Assembly (NCBI GenBank): GCA_032207245.1
Contig: CM063502.1
Location: 110,199,453 to 110,263,452, forward strand
DNA from: Pardosa pseudoannulata
Taxonomy: Eukaryota > Arthropoda > Arachnida > Araneae > Lycosidae
Length of the DNA: 64,000 bases
Direction: 5' to 3'
How positions within the stretch are numbered: position 1 is the stretch's first letter; the number at the start of each line of letters is the position of its first letter. The notes below the pieces were generated by a model, which worked only from the letters and a program-made list of their open reading frames with translations, ran no database searches and was not told where the DNA came from. This document shows, piece by piece, positions 31,491-44,789 of this stretch. The translations under genes were made by a program, and so were the position numbers.

Positions 31491-34400
31491 CATTTCTTAT
31501 ACATCAGTTAGCAGAAGATTATGGTACAATGGGTAAAAAAAGCATCTACTGACATGACATTATAACAGTCTAAATTTAGTTATACTACATTCTATATTAT
31601 TTTTATTCTATGTCATTTTTGTGCAATGCACTATTTAAGAAAACTTTTGGAATATACTTATTGCATTTTTGAATGATATTATTTATGTATATTATGATGT
31701 AAATCTACATGATATAATAGCAAAAAAGTAAAAAATTCTATTAATAGGGTTCATACTTAATTGACAGGGTAAAAAAGAAGCACCTATTTACACAATATCA
31801 TAGTAATGCAGATTTAGTTATTATAATTCTGTAGTACTTTATTATGAATGCATCAACTGATGCAGTGTAATGCTTTCTCAATACACTTATTGTATTTTCA
31901 AATTGTACTGTATATGTACATTAAAATATGAACTGTCGATATAAAATATCAAAGATTTATACTGTGAAGTTGGTTACCCATTAATATCAGAACAAAATGG
32001 CAATAATAATCAAATGAAAACATAAACTTTATTTACAGTAAGCATATAGTTCAGATGATAAATTGTAATTTATTATCAAATGGCTATGGTATTAATACTA
32101 TAATAAAAATTATGAAAATTATGCACAAGAGAGGGGAAAAAACACTTTTGTATAATTTTGCAGGAAAAAGAGCAGTTTTAAAGACTTCTTCCCACACTGA
32201 AAAAAAGATATTTTTAAAATGCATTTTCAAATCCCATATGAACCCCTTTTTCTAAATCACATTTGCTGAAAGTTGAAGTTTTAAACACATAAATGCTTTG
32301 GCATTTCTTCCATAAATCATGGTAATACTACCAAAACAGCTAGGAGAACTACAATATAACTGAATTTGTATAAAAACAATTTGATTTAAAATTTTTTGAA
32401 ATCCAAAATTAAATAATAGTTTTTCAATCTTTTCTAACTGAATATGCAAGTAAAAATACAAATTACAATAATGAAGAAAATATCTTCAGTAAATGTGTGT
32501 ATATATTTACATATATATATATAAGGAACACTTCAAGTTTCAGTGCAATTCTAAATTAGATTTTAATCAAAATTATTAAGCTATTTTATACTTATTAGAT
32601 AGTTAACAATCATAAAAAATAACTTACTAGATAAAACTGTATAATAAATTAAATCAATGATATCAGTAAAGCTTAATTTTTGAATATAAGAAAATTAAAC
32701 TTGGTTTTTAAAGTATATACAGTAAAATTTGCTTAAAAAGTTCTATTTTTGTGGTCCCAATTTTTACCAAATAATTGTAAAATTCTCCATTTAAGGAATT
32801 TGGCTCCTGAACATTTTCTTGCTTAAGAAGTTTGTTCTATTCCAAACCTCCCTTTCAACTAACTTTGTTGTCAAGCTTAATTTTTGAGCCAATGGAAACA
32901 GTATTCCCTATCATAATAAAATAAGGATCACGAAAGGTAGGGAGAAGCACACCCAAGTAGACATTGTTCATGGAAAAGGGCAATAAAACACAGTCTTCAG
33001 GTTACTTCAAGAGTTGTTGGGTGCATTCCTGAAACCTGTCAGCAGGGTATAAAACTTGCAGGAGCCTTCCCCATCAAAATTAACCTCTCTACCATACAAT
33101 TTTTATGGTGATAATGAGAAACTTTCCATTCATGAATACATATACAAAAGTGTACATTTTCACACTAAAAGAACTGTTTTGTCATTTATCTCCAGTCACA
33201 TTCAGTTAAGTTGTTTGAGATTCAGTGTTATTATTGCAGGCTAGAATCAGTTTGAAATCAAGTTTTTTAGTAACATCCAGTAAAAAAGTAAAAATTGAAC
33301 TTGCCTGTCACAACGCTTTACAATACTGCTACTAAATGAAAGATTGTATTCGAACATTCATAACAATCTTAAAAGACAAACTGAAAATGGGAAAATAGGA
33401 ATACCATTAAAATATACTTATTTTATAGTTGAAATAAGTGAATCAAAAAACATCTTTATATATAATGCATTTTTCTTGATTTCCTGTTTAAGAAGTTTTA
33501 ATAACTTGGTCCTGTAGAAAACTTTTTAAGCAGATTGTACTTTATCTATATATAAACACACACAAATCAAAAGCACTTCTTTTAATTGCCCCAAAAACCT
33601 ATTTACTCACTAAAAGGAAACGGCTTTTAGTTTTTTTTCCTATTTAGTAATTATAGTTATGTAAATATAAATTATAAAATTATAAACAACATTGTGAAAT
33701 GTAATGAATGGAAGAAATAGTATAATGATTTTATATTTTGAAAATTACTAAAATTATTCATGTTATCAGCCAACAAATTACACATAATTCAGTATAATTA
33801 AAAATTATACCATGAGGAGCTTAAAAGGTGAATATGTCTAAGGTAGTCCAAGAATGTTATCCAAAAGTCCTTTCAAGCATTCTTAGGCAAGTATACATGG
33901 AAAAAATCTATGAACTCTGGTACTGAAGAGCAATGTCCAAATTTTTCAGACCTAAAACTATCAGACACCAGGCAGCCATCATGGTAGATTGAGACTTGGG
34001 CTAAAATTAACTATACCCTTTATTTCCATAGTCATGTGATTAATTGATTTTATGTTACTGTCAGGTAAGAAAGTTAAGCAACAATAGGAAATCTTTAAAT
34101 GTCAACTCTTTTAAATTTTTACCTTCAACACAAACAATTTCTTTTCAGTTTACATAAAATCAATATTCGGGATCATTAGTTATCCTTACATCACTTCCAT
34201 ATATATTAAAAAAGCAAACTTTCTATGATATTTCATGAGTAAAGAAAATTTAACCAAATAAATTACATTAGAAATTTATACTCTATTGCTTCTTATTATA
34301 GATCAGAATAACTGTGGCATGTCATAAAACTACTTAATCATATACTTTTGATAAACATTTCTTTATATGCAGATTTCTTCATCATTCACATTTTCAAAAT

Positions 34401-37400
34401 GCAGTCTACCAATTTTACAATATGAAATACAATCCCATGCTATCAGGCTTTAAGAGGATACCTTGCATGAAGTTTTTTATTTCAAGCATGTGCATGATCG
34501 TACATAAATAAAGCTATTTTTATCATAATGTAGGACTATTTTATAGATTTCATTACTGTATATAAATAGAAAAAGACAATTATGTGGTTTTCTTTTATTC
34601 TAGATTAAAAATATTAAGAAATAAATTCCATTCCTTAGGATATAACGACAGACAAGTATAAATAGTATAATATAACAACATGCAGATGGACAAAGCTATC
34701 AAAACCTGGAGTAGAAATCTATCTTGGGGCCCCCTTATTGAAATGATCCCCTACAAAACGTCAAGTGAAACATTTAAATTAAACTTAAAAATTTTATTAT
34801 TAAAGAAAAATGAATCTATATCTAGTAGACTGGGATGAATATCACATCAAAATTTTCTGGGGAGCATGCGGTGGAAGGGAGATATGCCGCTGCAATATAA
34901 TAAAAATTGCTTTTATTACAAAGTTTTATTTAATATCCTGGTAATTTTTTTTTTATAATTATCATTTTAATATAGTAAGGAATTTACATAATATTACATA
35001 TTGAGAATCACTTGACTTAAAAATAATTATGTTTTACTGAAAAAAATACACATGCAGTTAAAATTATGTAAAAATGCTAAAAATAAAATCTGTTCCAGTA
35101 AAACATGCAAATATATAATACAATGCAGAGGATATTTCTATAAGTTATATTCTTGAAAAATGTATATTCAAATTAGAATTTAAAATAAAAGTTAGTCAAA
35201 AAATTTTCAAAATTAATATATAAATATGGTTTTAACATATAAATATCAGATATAATTAGCGAATTGCATTCAACTGTGAATGCAAACTTTCTAAGATATT
35301 TTATATATAAACAAGGACTAAATAAATTACATTAGGAATTTATACTCTGTTACTTGTCATAGATCAGAATAATCTTGCTATGTCATAAAACTATTTGATC
35401 TTATACTTTTGCTTGTAGTTTAAGCTAAAAAATGTCTTCATATGCAGATTTGTTCATGCTTTTGTTTTCAAAATATAATATACCAATTTTGCATTATGAA
35501 ATACAACCCCTGCTATCAGGAGCTATGTGACCTTAAAACCTTTTCAATACCACTTACTTCTACATGTGCTGTAGGATACCAATCGTTTTATTAGGCCCTA
35601 AACCAATACTGCATATATACTATTTAATAATAGGAACATCACACAGACAACTAACATTTCTGCATTTTAGACAACAGTGCAAATATATAATACTGTAATC
35701 ATGATTAAAACCTAAATTAATTTCATAGAATCGGTTCAAGTTATAAATACCAATGCCACTGGTACACAAACCCAAAGACACTGATACTTAAAACAGTTTC
35801 CTACACATTCAGCCATCATACAGTCAATTTCATAGAAGCTTGTGATAGTATTATAGATCAACTACTGTACAATCTAGGCAGCAGAACAAGGAAACTTGTA
35901 ATTTTATATTTACATGAATTGTATTGAATGTTTTTCCAATAGTTAATTAGATATACATATAAAAGTGAAATAATGCAGAGCTATAATTATTTTGGATATA
36001 ATAGAATTTTAAATCTTCATAGTAAGATTTTTTTTATCATACAGTTATACTATTAATAATAGCTTGTTTTAATTTCCTGGAACTGACTATGTTTCTATAC
36101 AAAATGAAATTCTAAGCAAAAATGATATTTAATGTATTTTTAGTTGTTAAAATAAAGAAACAAAAAGTTTAATATACATAAAACATAAATGTTCTATAAT
36201 TTTATTCTAAATAGCATTGCATAAACTAAATCAATTATATTTTTAAAAACCAAATGATTTGCCCTAAAATTCTAAACTTGTTCATAATCCCATAGAATAA
36301 AAAAAATTGTTATACAGCTCAAATAGGTTTCAAAAAGCACATGAATTTTGTAACAGAATGATAAAGCTATATGTTTACCAAATAGTTTTACCTCTCTATC
36401 AATGTCTTATAGAATTATCTTTATAAAAAAAAGAGAGATATCCTAGGAGCCAAAAATTTTTAATAACAAGTTTCAGAGGAATCACCAAACTCAATTATAG
36501 TTTAATATTTTAAATAAATATTACAGTTACCCTTTTTGCTTTTTATCCTTTTGGGATTTCTTAATACCAGATGAAAGTTCTTCACATTTGTTTTGAATCT
36601 TGTTTTTCTTTTGAATTTCATCTGGATCATCACACGAAGAACTATTTTCTGATTCAGCAAAATTTAACTTTCGAGTCTCATTGGTACACTTTTCAGATGT
36701 TCCTTTATATTCCTTAGAAATTGAGGAAATACTGTGAAAAAATTACAAGCAAAATAAATAAATAAAATAATATGAGCAGAAGCACAAAAAGTAGGAAGAA
36801 ACTAATGAAGATTTATATTAAAAATGTATGTTTATATATATTGATAATGTCTATGGTAGCTGCTTCAGAGCAGAAAAGATGACATATAAAATGAAAATTA
36901 GAATTTGCATTATGTTGTTAATGAGGTTTATAATTGTCAACAACTGATGAGGGCTTATCTAAAAAAAAAAAAATATTTACTAGTTTTTAAAGGAGAGAGA
37001 AAGAGAGTATACTAAAATATAATTTTGAACAGGACCATTTTTGTAAGGCATGGATCTCTCTGCTTTCGTCCTCCATACAAATGGAGTTGCCTTGTTCAGT
37101 TTTTATAGCAATTTTTAGGTTTTTATATGGACACTTGCATTGTATTGGTGGTGTTAATTGTCCTGAATCATTTTAAACGCTTCACATGAAGTTATGACTT
37201 TTTTTTACATTTGAAAAACTACAATGCTGCTCTTTATGACTTTTACTCTAGACAAATTTTACACTAATGCTAATTTTTACTGGGCTACCACAAAGCTACA
37301 GCTGATAATGTTTGTATCTTATCTAAAGGTGCAACATTTAGTGAGGATATACACTGATAGCCTGGATCAGTAATGATGAACCTATAACCTGTAAGGCATT

Positions 37401-39558
37401 GACCTATGAATGCTTTTTAAATGACTTATGTGTTGATTTTTATAAACTTAATTTTTATATAGAAAACAGATAATTCAAAATGTTATGATCAATGAATTTT
37501 ATAAAATCTACCAGCAGAAATAAACTTTTAAATGAATTTACAGTCTAATGCATTAAACTAATAAATTTGGATTATGAACCTAATTAAAATAAAAAAAAAA
37601 AAAAAAAAAACTATCAGAAAGTAAGCAACAGAAGATTTTACATTAAATATACTTTTATCCACTTTATTATTAGGGATTAAATGAATGTCCAGTAGCTATC
37701 CTTTATTTAGCTGAATTTCAGCTACCCAGTACTCCACTATATATGAGTTAAAAATCTGTATATCAAACTGGAAAGATGAAGGTAGAAATTTTTGCTTTCA
37801 TTCAAAAACTAGATTTTGATAATTTAATTAATTACCAGTTTTTAACATTTTACATTTAAACCAAAATTGGATGGATGTTTGAACAATACAGAAAAGTTTA
37901 TAGGGTGGAATAATAATCGATAAAATGTATCTACCATCAGTAAGGACACACAAACCTTCTCTTAACTTGGAGATGTATGTCAGTGTTTGAGAGGGGGGGG
38001 GGGGCAGGAAGAGAATAAGGCCAAAGAGCTCTTGAGAATTTGTTGATTTGTTTAATTTGTGGTTTTAGAATCTTGAAACTCAACCCTATAGAAATAAAGC
38101 TAGCATACCTTTTTAATAAATTTCTGCTACTAGAATTCAGGCAAACTTTTAAAATGACTTACCAGCTATAACAAGAGGCTACTCTCTTATGAGTTTTTAC
38201 ACTCATTAAAACTAACTTAATCTACTTCTGAATCATCAAAAGTTATTTAAATCATAATGGAATAAAAGTGATTTAACTGCTTTAAATATAACTTTTTTTT
38301 TTTTTTTTTTACAAATAATGATAAAATAGGCTTTAAAATTTATTATTTTGAAATTATTTATAAAAAAGTGTAATATATAAAAAAAAATAATATTGGAGAT
38401 CCAATACTAAAATACTCAGCATATAAGGGAGCTCTTATAATTAAGTATAGCCTTTAATTTTTATTCCGAAAACAGAAAAGTGTATGATACTGACTTGTTC
38501 TGAGCTTGATATTAATCGGTTAATATCTAGTATTTTAACTCTAATAATGTTTAAAATTGTAAGCTTCCTGTTACAACATATAAAAATATAAACCTACATT
38601 AGGGTGGTTTTATAAAACAAATAAAACTTTGATGTCTGTTAATATACAAGATAATTACACTACCCCCCCCCCTACAATTGAATAATTACTAACTGCATTT
38701 GGATACACAAGTTTATTTAGATACTCCAGTATAAAAATAAAGCATTAAAAATTTTTAAAGATATATTCATTAATGCAATTTCAGCTGGGAATTTCACACA
38801 GATAAAAATATTTCTATTACCCATCCAAATACACATGCTATCTACAAAAATTAATATCAATTCTTGTTGAAATAGAAATACATTATTGTAATTATAATCA
38901 CTCTAGTAAAAACAGTTTTTAAATAACTTTATTTGGTAGATAGCATACTAAATGAAAATTAAAAAATCTATTATAAGAAAATTAATAATCATTGATTTCA
39001 TATGTATTTTAAATTTTCCATATTACCTCAGATGTCATATGAATATACATTACTTAAATGTTATCTTCTAAACAAGAACTAAGATGCATAATTCTTAGAT
39101 TGTTTTCAACTATATGACAGCTGAACTGCATATGTTCAACCAATAAAAGTACTTAACAGTTTCAGGTAAAACAGACTCATCAGTTTTTAAAAGCCTAGAA
39201 TGATAAATGAGGTAAATAAAGAAATCAAACTGACTACAAGCCTCAGCATGAGATGTTAAATTCAGTATAACAAAACCTAATTACATGCAACCCATCCTTG
39301 AATAAGAAACATTAAATGTTCATACATGAGTGTTTAATGACAATAAATTTGTTCGAATATTATAAAAATACGTAAATTAATACAAAAAATTGCTCACTTA
39401 GTTTTTAATTTACCAGTCCTATATCTAAGTTTCCTTAAAATTGAAGACGAGGTCCCTTTTATTCCTGTGGTGTTAGATTCGGTAGTAATAAAAGTTTTAC
39501 TATTGTTTACAGACGAAACATCTTTTGAACACTGAAAATCAAGCAACATTTGGGCCAT
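29249..39558 (-). CDS. C2H2 zinc-finger protein, 11 fingers, four coding exons
   Basis: Exons in transcript order are 39558-39398, 36731-36531, 30747-30603 and 30517-29249. Splice phases agree (2, 2, 0) and total 1776 nt, giving 591 residues. The N-terminal 120 residues are Ser/Thr-rich and then Lys-rich (IKKSQKDKKQKG), a probable nuclear-localisation segment, with no ZAD, KRAB or BTB domain visible. Fingers 1-2 lie in exon 3 (CAVC, CSIC) and fingers 3-10 in exon 4, with GEKP-type linkers between several. A ~150-residue low-complexity Asn/Gln-rich region follows, and then one isolated finger (CKLC...HMLDYH). This is likely a nuclear DNA-binding regulator. The exact ortholog is not recognised, and poly-zinc-finger genes are hard to name by sight. 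A candidate polyadenylation signal (AATAAA on the - strand) lies at 29208-29213. Confidence 0.87.
30603..30747 (-). CDS. Zinc-finger gene, coding exon 3
   Basis: Encodes FSCAVCGHVASSSQRLKEHL and then the start of a second finger (CSICGKKFAWRYSLNCHM). The acceptor is TTTACTAG and the donor GTAAGTA (phase 0). The junction with exon 2 reads KQKG-FSCAVC. Confidence 0.87.
31166..31345 (+). repeat. tRNA-derived SINE, forward, full length
   Basis: A-box-like TAGCCAAATGGTAAGATG, B-box-like GGGTTTGAATCCAGCC, GGATGGATGTTCATAGTCC, CTGGTCTCATTAG, and the tail GTAGACCTTTGCACTCCAAA. Confidence 0.8.
31459..31490. repeat. Poly(T) run, about 30 nt
   Basis: Uninterrupted T homopolymer. Confidence 0.9.
31528..31955. 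repeat. Local duplication, ~195-bp unit
   Basis: Copies ~31528-31727 and ~31766-31955 share GGGTAAAAAA, AGCAYCTA, GATTTAGTTAT, ACTTATTGYATTTT and related spacing. Diverged. Confidence 0.6.
33886..33955 (-). repeat. SINE head fragment
   Basis: TGAACTCTGGTACTGAAGAG matches the reversed tRNA-like head; the tail is missing. Confidence 0.45.
34213..34455. repeat. Dispersed duplicate, copy 1
   Basis: Shares AAATAAATTACATTAG, ATAGATCAGAATAA and TATGAAATACAA with 35285-35528 in the same order; about 75-80% similar by eye. Confidence 0.75.
35285..35528. repeat. Dispersed duplicate, copy 2
   Basis: Same orientation as copy 1, 1.07 kb away. Both end at a CTATCAGG motif. Confidence 0.75.
36531..36731 (-). 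CDS. Zinc-finger gene, coding exon 2
   Basis: Sixty-seven residues rich in Lys, Ser and Glu with no folded domain visible, ending in a basic cluster. The acceptor is TTTCACAG and the donor GTAACT (phase 2). It is placed in this gene because its phases match both neighbours and the frame is open across the whole exon. Confidence 0.75.
36732..39397 (-). other. Zinc-finger gene intron 1
   Basis: AT-rich with homopolymer runs (A20 near 37591, G12 near 37988, T20 near 38291, C10 near 38665). Nothing else recognised. Confidence 0.6.
39398..39558 (-). CDS. Zinc-finger gene, coding exon 1 with start codon
   Basis: Begins MAQMLLDFQCSKDVSSVNNS; 53 codons plus two bases. The donor GTGAGC is chosen over the nearer GTAAAT because only it gives phase 2, which exon 2 needs. 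No recognised domain. Confidence 0.65.
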
Positions 39559-39859
39559 ATTTTCATATATTAATAAATAAATAAATAACCCGGAAGCAAA
39601 AACAAATAGACAAACAACCCTCTTTTAAGGAATAGAATCCTGTAGAGTTAAAATAAAACTTTGATTTTCAGAAATATCACTAATACAACACCTAAGTTAG
39701 CAATTTAAATTAAAAATTGTGCTAGCTAAACTCTTTTTTCGCATACTGACTAAATTATAGTCACTTAAACAAATTCATGAAGAATTATGAATGCGGAAAA
39801 TATTATGTCTTGTGATACAATAGTGACATTTCTATTAAACAGATTTACTGCCACAAAGT

Positions 39860-40030
39860 CCCGATAAACACAAAAACTCGTATTAACATAACCACGATCG
39901 TATCATCTTCATGTATTCTTTCGGTTTGTTTAGTGTTTACACTAGTTTCCAAACATTCTACCACTGAATTTCGAACAGTCATCTACGATCCCATGATCCT
40001 TTGGACCAATCGAAAACGTGTAAATCCGAA
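39860..40030 (-). promoter_or_regulatory. Candidate promoter of the zinc-finger gene
   Basis: Upstream of the first coding exon. It has several CpG dinucleotides in an otherwise CpG-poor area and a CCAAT box at 40006-40010 (ATTGG in the gene's direction). The start site is not determined. Confidence 0.25.
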
Positions 40031-41380
40031 AGAGGGTTAAATTTTAAACCAATTAAAAGGCTTAGATTTTAGTTTCTGATATTTCATTATTATAACGAAA
40101 ATACCCCAAAATTGTAAAGTAATATTAAATTTTACGGTTCTTAACCACAAAAGAATATTAGTCTCAGATAAAAAAAAGCTTTAAGCTTAAATAAATCTGG
40201 GGTATCTACATTAATTTAGGAATAGTTCTAAGAGGTTGTAAGAGAACACTAACTACATGGAAAATATAGATAAGTTTTAAAGGAAATAGAGGAAATATAA
40301 TTCTTGGTTCGTGAAGGAAGAAGTTGATGCAATATATTTATTAGTAGAAGTTACAAAATTATTTAAAAGATCACTGTTAGAACAACTTAAATGGGATATG
40401 TATTCATAATATGATTTGAGTTTCTAATAACGTCTACTCAGATGCTTTTTCCGTAATTACAGTTTGACATTTAACAATTTTATATTAGACAAATGGGTTT
40501 TAAGCTGATGGTCATGATTGATGAAAATCCTATCTTAGTAAATTTATACTTAATCTTTCTATATTGGACCTCACTATTTCTACTGAAAGTAAGCTCTTCT
40601 CTTAGCACGGTCATCGTAGATTAAATTAAGGCGTGTAGTATATTATGCTATCAAAACTAATAAGATTCCATAATTGCAAAGAAAGTATGAAATTCTAAAA
40701 ATCTGCTAACTGAGAGAGTATATATTTTTTTAGTTCTAGAGGTTCCCGAAGTTATTACCTGGCCTTTCGAGAAACTTTTGGCCGAACCTCTGGATTTTCT
40801 AAATTTAGGGTAAAAACGGCACCATGACTCAGAAAAAGTAAAGAAAATTTTACACTAAAAATGTATATATGATTTTGACTAGTATAATGCCCTCCCACAC
40901 AGTTCTCACACTTATGTTTCGGACTCAGTATCTTTTGTTTTCTTTCAAACTGAAGATAAATGGATTTAAAGAGAGATTTTAACTCTAACCCGTAAGTGTC
41001 CATGAGATTTCCCCTTTTGTACCATGCAAACAGTCCGTGTTTCATGCTTATAAAGTGCTTTTTTTAAAAAGGCAAGGTTTTCCAAAATATTCTTCTTTAG
41101 AGCGGTTTTCGCAAAATGAGCTTTACCCTTTGGCAGTGCTGCAGAACAAATACTAACGTATTCAGCCCTGCTGTCGTGTGCTGAAAGAATAGAGACATCT
41201 TCCAGCTACAAGGGACGAGTCAACAAGCAATCTGTGGGGTCATTTTAAGTGTCCTGTCTATAAACATCTGAAACTCTGAAGTTTTTTTTTATGCATAATG
41301 AACTTGGATAGATTTATCAGAGTATTTTTTAAGTAATAATTTTTTTCTCGTATTAAAATAAATGTGTAAAATCATAGTTT
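40031..41380. other. Non-coding region, nothing recognised
   Basis: Mixed AT-rich sequence. A 96-codon ORF on the - strand (41045-40755) shows no recognisable family and no splice context. Confidence 0.5.
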
Positions 41381-41384
41381 AAAT

Positions 41385-42300
41385 AAAGGAGAAGTTAGTG
41401 GTTTCAGTAGATCTCCACAGAAAAGGAGAAAAAAAAAATTCTTTTAAAATTCCAGCAAAAACTATCTAATTTTCTGAATACATGACACCATATGAACAGA
41501 GCGGAATTAAATATGTGGTACCCCCCTTTTTTTTAAATAGGAGCGTGGGAGATTTGTGCATTTAAGGAAACTATCGATTTAAACCCATCTCCATAGATAA
41601 GGGGATTTATATATTGTTATTTTTTTATTTAGCATTGGCTAAGTAACTTTCTGAATAGACAACACGATATTGAACTGAATAGTACTGATTTTGGTTCTAT
41701 TTAGTATAAATTGCGAGGAAGGATTTTGTATTTAAGTAACCTATGAATTTTAGCCCACCTCGACAGAAGAAGTAAATCATATATGTTTTTCCCTTTCCAG
41801 CCTCAAGTATGTGCTTTTCTGACTAGAGGTTATTATACGAAAGAGAACATTTATAGGTTTGAGAGAGGATTTTAGATTTAAGAAATTATTAACTCCAAAC
41901 CATTTCCATAGAAAAGATGAAAAATATTATTTTATTTTCTAGAATTAGGTATGTGCTTTTCTGAATAGAGAACATCATACTGAACTGAATGATATCGAGT
42001 TTTTATTCCTTATTTCTTATGCGTACACGATAGGATTTTATAGTTAAGAAAAAAAATCCATTTGAGTAGGAAACTCTAAATAGGTTTCTGCTTTTTTCCA
42101 TCAGCTATGTATTTTCCTGAATAGAGGACATCATATGGAAGAGAATGATACTTATTTTGAGATTGTTCGTTCTCTTTTTCTAGGTGGGTGGGAGGATTGG
42201 GCTCAAGAAATTTATCAGTTTGAACCTATCTCCACAGAAAAGGGGAAAAATATTTTTTGTACTTTCCAGCTTCATCTATAAATTTTTCTGAAAAGAGGAT
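41385..42300 (+). repeat. Degenerate ~170-bp satellite array
   Basis: Five to six diverged units share CATTTCCACAGAAAAGG, a TTTCCAG box, TATGT..TTTTCTGAATAGAG, ACATCATATGGAAC and GATTTTGGTT in fixed order. The CAGAAAAGG-like box falls near 41415, 41592, 41764, 41908 and 42234. Confidence 0.7.
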
Positions 42301-42936
42301 CTAAGTATCGCTTTCATTTCTGTCGGTGTTTAAAACGAGCCTTTGTAAAAGCGAACTATTGTGCATTGTAAAACGCTGGACATTGAAAACGCCGAACAAT
42401 AGAAAAGACAGTATTGTGCCAGTAATGGTCTTCTTGACACCCAGACTGTTGGAATGTGTCAAGCGGGGCGTTGGTGAACGCACCGAAAAGAAAGGAAAGT
42501 GCTTTGTGTGACCGAATCGGCCAGGCGCCAAGGGCTTTTTGGCTACCCCAAGGACGGAAGTCAAAAGGGGGTTTGATCTCCCCTAAAACCGGAGTTTCCT
42601 ATTGGAAAAAGAAGAAGCGGGAATCACTCCCGTCTGAACTCTGAGACGAATAAGCAATTTTCTCTTGGAGAGATATACTCCGACTTTGTCGGATGGTTTG
42701 ATTGGTTTTTCCTATATTGGATGAAAGCAACATCCACAACTTAAGTCTTCTTAATGGTTCTTTTTTTGTTGTAAATAAATCAATTTTTGCTAATATTCAA
42801 ACATCAACGAATGTCGTGTTCTTGCATCATCATCAAGGCTGCTTTATTTCTCTGAACCCATGCTATGTCATACCCAAAATGACTAGGGAATGACAAGTTA
42901 ACGGAATTAGGACATCGCGACCTCTCGGCTATCCTT
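42301..42936. mobile_element. GC-richer insert splitting the satellite
   Basis: The satellite breaks off at CTGAAAAGAGGATCT and resumes at TTTACAGAGGACATGATATG. The ~640 bp between is much richer in G+C and CpG (for example CGAATCGGCCAGGCGCC), suggesting an inserted element. No termini or coding domain were recognised; the ORFs here (42301-42644) look compositional. Confidence 0.4.
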
Positions 42937-43170
42937 TACAGAGGACATGATATGGAAAAGAGCTGTTCCAAATGGTTGATTTTATAGGTTCTTGGAAATA
43001 TTTTGTTTTAAAACTATGGTTAGAAAGCTATTAATTTAAACCCATTCCAACAGAAAATGCAAAAGACAAATTGTTATTTTCAACCACCAGATATGTAATT
43101 TATTTTTATGTATAGGAAATCAAGTGAAAAGAAGTGCAACTTCGATATAATATGCTCATTTTTTATTGAT
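42937..43170 (+). repeat. Satellite continuation
   Basis: Carries AGAGGACATGATATGGAA, AACCCATTCCAACAGAAAA and TATGTAATTTATTTTTATG, the same boxes as the array to the left. Confidence 0.6.
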
Positions 43171-43179
43171 TAGGGAAAG

Positions 43180-44190
43180 ACTCCAAGCAGGAACCTTGGT
43201 CAGTGCAGCTAGACTCAAAGCAAGAGCCAGGTTTTGGTCTCCCCGGCACAGGAAAAACGAAATTCAACCCTATCCCCTAGGCTAATGTCGAATACAATTG
43301 TCATTCTTTGGGATGGTAGCACACTTTAACATGAGATGCTTAATCCTAACCATTTTACCAGGTGAAAGGGGTTTTCACCCTATACTGGAAGGTACTAGGT
43401 TCAAATAGGCAAACAATTCTTAATTGTCCAACCTCCAAAGTATGTGCGATCACATGTCTATGGTTTGGAGGACCAGTAGATCTTTACCCGGTCTCTTAGG
43501 ACTGAGGTCCTCTCTCTCTTCATCCAATCGCTACCCAGTTTTTTGATCGTGCAAATCTTGATTGCTTCCTCTTTGAGTGCCATTGTGTGACTCTATTCAA
43601 TATCACCCCCAGATAAGATGGCAAATGTTTGCTATTTTTTTCTTCTTGTGGGGTTTTGAGTGGTTTTAAAAACTGGCAGGGCCTTAGTACTTTTTGATTC
43701 AAGTTCCTTCCCCCCCTTTGAGGATGTTGAATTTGCAACCCCACGACTGCCATCCGAGCATCGCTACTTAATGGGGTGAAACTAGACACAGGACTGGTAT
43801 CCGTGGAACTCAGCTTCTTACCTCTGACTGGGGGAGTTGATCTAGAAGGCTATTGCTTGATGGTATAACTAGTTGTCCTCCTCTCCGAAGAGGGACTTCC
43901 ATGACACCTGTCCCTTAGAGTGGGCTCCCGGTAGACGATGTGATAGCTTCGCCTTCGGGGCCTCTTCTCTGCACTAGTGCTTTCGCTTGTAGTACTTCGC
44001 TTTCCCGGATGGTAGTTATTTCTGTAGGGACACCTCTATCTGCCTTATCTCTCGTTTGTGTCGGGGTTGCTGTTCTTCGACACCAGAGGGTATGTTGTTG
44101 CCTGTGAAATCTTCGAAGACGTATACGGGGGTTAATTCTAATTGCCACTCAATCAATGGACTATGATATTTTCTTTGTCAAATAAACCTA
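43180..44190 (-). pseudogene. GC-rich retroelement-like relic (possible LINE ORF1)
   Basis: A sharp rise in G+C with long open stretches on the - strand: 44148-43915 (MAIRINPRIRLRRFHRQQHT) and 43789-43520 (MSSFTPLSSDARMAVVGLQI). An overlapping frame reads AEKRPRRRSYHIVYREPTLR, giving a basic then Ser/Pro-rich profile like LINE gag-type ORF1 proteins. No reverse transcriptase or CCHC motif was found, so the family is uncertain. Confidence 0.3.
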
Positions 44191-44789
44191 TTATTTTTTC
44201 CTCAAAATCTCCAAATAAAAGTTTGAAATAACTACAAAAACACCGCGAAAGTATAAAAAACTAAACATACAAATGAAATAATAATATATTAAGATATATT
44301 TTAACAGGAAGCAGAAGGCGCTTGTAACTTAGTGAGTTCTGGCTTGATGCGCTTTATCAACAAACAAATAAAACTTTGAAACATGGTTGTGAGTTTAATA
44401 AACATCACAGATCTTAAGTATGAGCATTAATTTAATTTAGAATCTTACGTTCTACAACTTTTGGGTATGCACATTTTTGATACGGTAGTTGCGTTTGAGA
44501 TATTGTTATTTTAGTTTAAAAAACATGTTTTTCGATTATAAATTTGTACATAACACTTAAAGTTCACCAACCAGTTGCCTAATAGAGCTGCAAGCTTAAT
44601 TTTCAGCACAGATATAAAGTGTGGGTACTCATTTTATCAAGAATATTATGCTCTATTGTGATGAGGCGATTTAGATCAGTAATATAATTGATTCATTCAT
44701 ACAAGAAGTAAAATGCTCGGGATCTAAATCTGACCTCATCACATCTTTGTAAAAGACAGAGGACCATAAAATTATATTCTACTGATATT

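Larger units (their letters stand above)
30748..36530 (-). other. Zinc-finger gene intron 2
   Basis: Holds a SINE (31166-31345), a T30 run, two pairs of local duplications (31.5/31.8 kb and 34.2/35.3 kb) and a SINE scrap. No coding sequence is recognised. Confidence 0.7.

Noticed and set aside
40755..41045. 96-codon - strand ORF with CENCVGGHY
   Set aside because: No second metal-binding half, no splice context and no family recognised.
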